In this document: positions 6,747 through 6,758 of the stretch, piece after piece
Layout: the number at the start of each line of letters is the position of its first letter
Position numbering within the stretch: the stretch's first letter is position 1
Assembly (NCBI GenBank): GCA_020052115.1
Contig: JAGVPR010000011.1
Span: forward strand, 1 to 6,758
Direction: 5' to 3'
Length of the DNA: 6,758 nucleotides
Source of the DNA: Candidatus Eiseniibacteriota bacterium
GTDB taxonomy: Bacteria > Eisenbacteria > RBG-16-71-46 > JAGVPR01
Position numbers and translations under genes: made by a program
Notes under the pieces: generated by a model
What the model was told of the DNA's origin: nothing
Database searches by the model: none
The model's input: the letters and a program-made list of their open reading frames with translations, nothing else

Positions 6747-6758
6747 AGATCGGAAGAG
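6747..6758. other. Illumina adapter remnant at the contig end
   Basis: The final 12 bases, AGATCGGAAGAG, are identical to the beginning of the standard Illumina TruSeq adapter. On the minus strand the segment interrupts the otherwise open nuoG frame exactly at the junction. This is untrimmed read-through and not genomic sequence; biological sequence ends at about 6746. Confidence 0.93.

Overview
The window reads as one end of a contig from an uncultured or poorly known Gram-negative bacterium. Base composition is clearly GC-rich (about two thirds by eye), codons mostly end in G or C, and genes are tightly packed behind purine-rich ribosome binding sites. One gene encodes a secreted protein with outer-membrane beta-barrel features, which points to a two-membrane cell. 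The phylum cannot be fixed from the sequence alone. The last 12 bases (6747-6758) are an exact Illumina adapter sequence, so the right edge is a sequencing or assembly end and not natural DNA.

Layout, left to right. Positions 1-58 (minus) may hold the first 19 codons of an unrecognised gene running off the left edge, with a possible promoter in the gap to its right. Three plus-strand genes follow: a MATE-family multidrug/sodium (or proton) antiporter (282-1706), an OPT-family oligopeptide transporter (1788-3650), and an exported alpha/beta-hydrolase of the PHB depolymerase/LpqC esterase family (3743-4684). They are separated by 81 and 92 bases. Converging on them from the right are minus-strand genes: the C-terminal part of complex I subunit NuoG (6175-6744, 5' end cut by the contig edge), NuoI with two 4Fe-4S ferredoxin motifs (5708-6205), and a signal-peptide-bearing probable outer-membrane beta-barrel protein (4715-5572). 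Only 30 bases separate the two convergent sets.

Function. nuoG and nuoI overlap by 31 bases, with a strong ribosome binding site for nuoI inside the end of nuoG, so they are very likely cotranscribed and translationally coupled. nuoH, which often sits between them, is absent, and no nuoJ follows. The beta-barrel gene may have its own promoter after nuoI. The plus-strand genes deal with moving and breaking down small molecules at the envelope: export of drug-like compounds, import of peptides or metal chelates, and ester hydrolysis outside the cytoplasm. A shared pathway is not demonstrated.

I found no mobile element, CRISPR array, tRNA, rRNA or convincing intrinsic terminator, and no strong sign of a new biological system. 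The points most worth attention are the adapter artefact that creates a false stop in nuoG, the nuoG-nuoI arrangement without nuoH, and the unclassified beta-barrel gene beside it.
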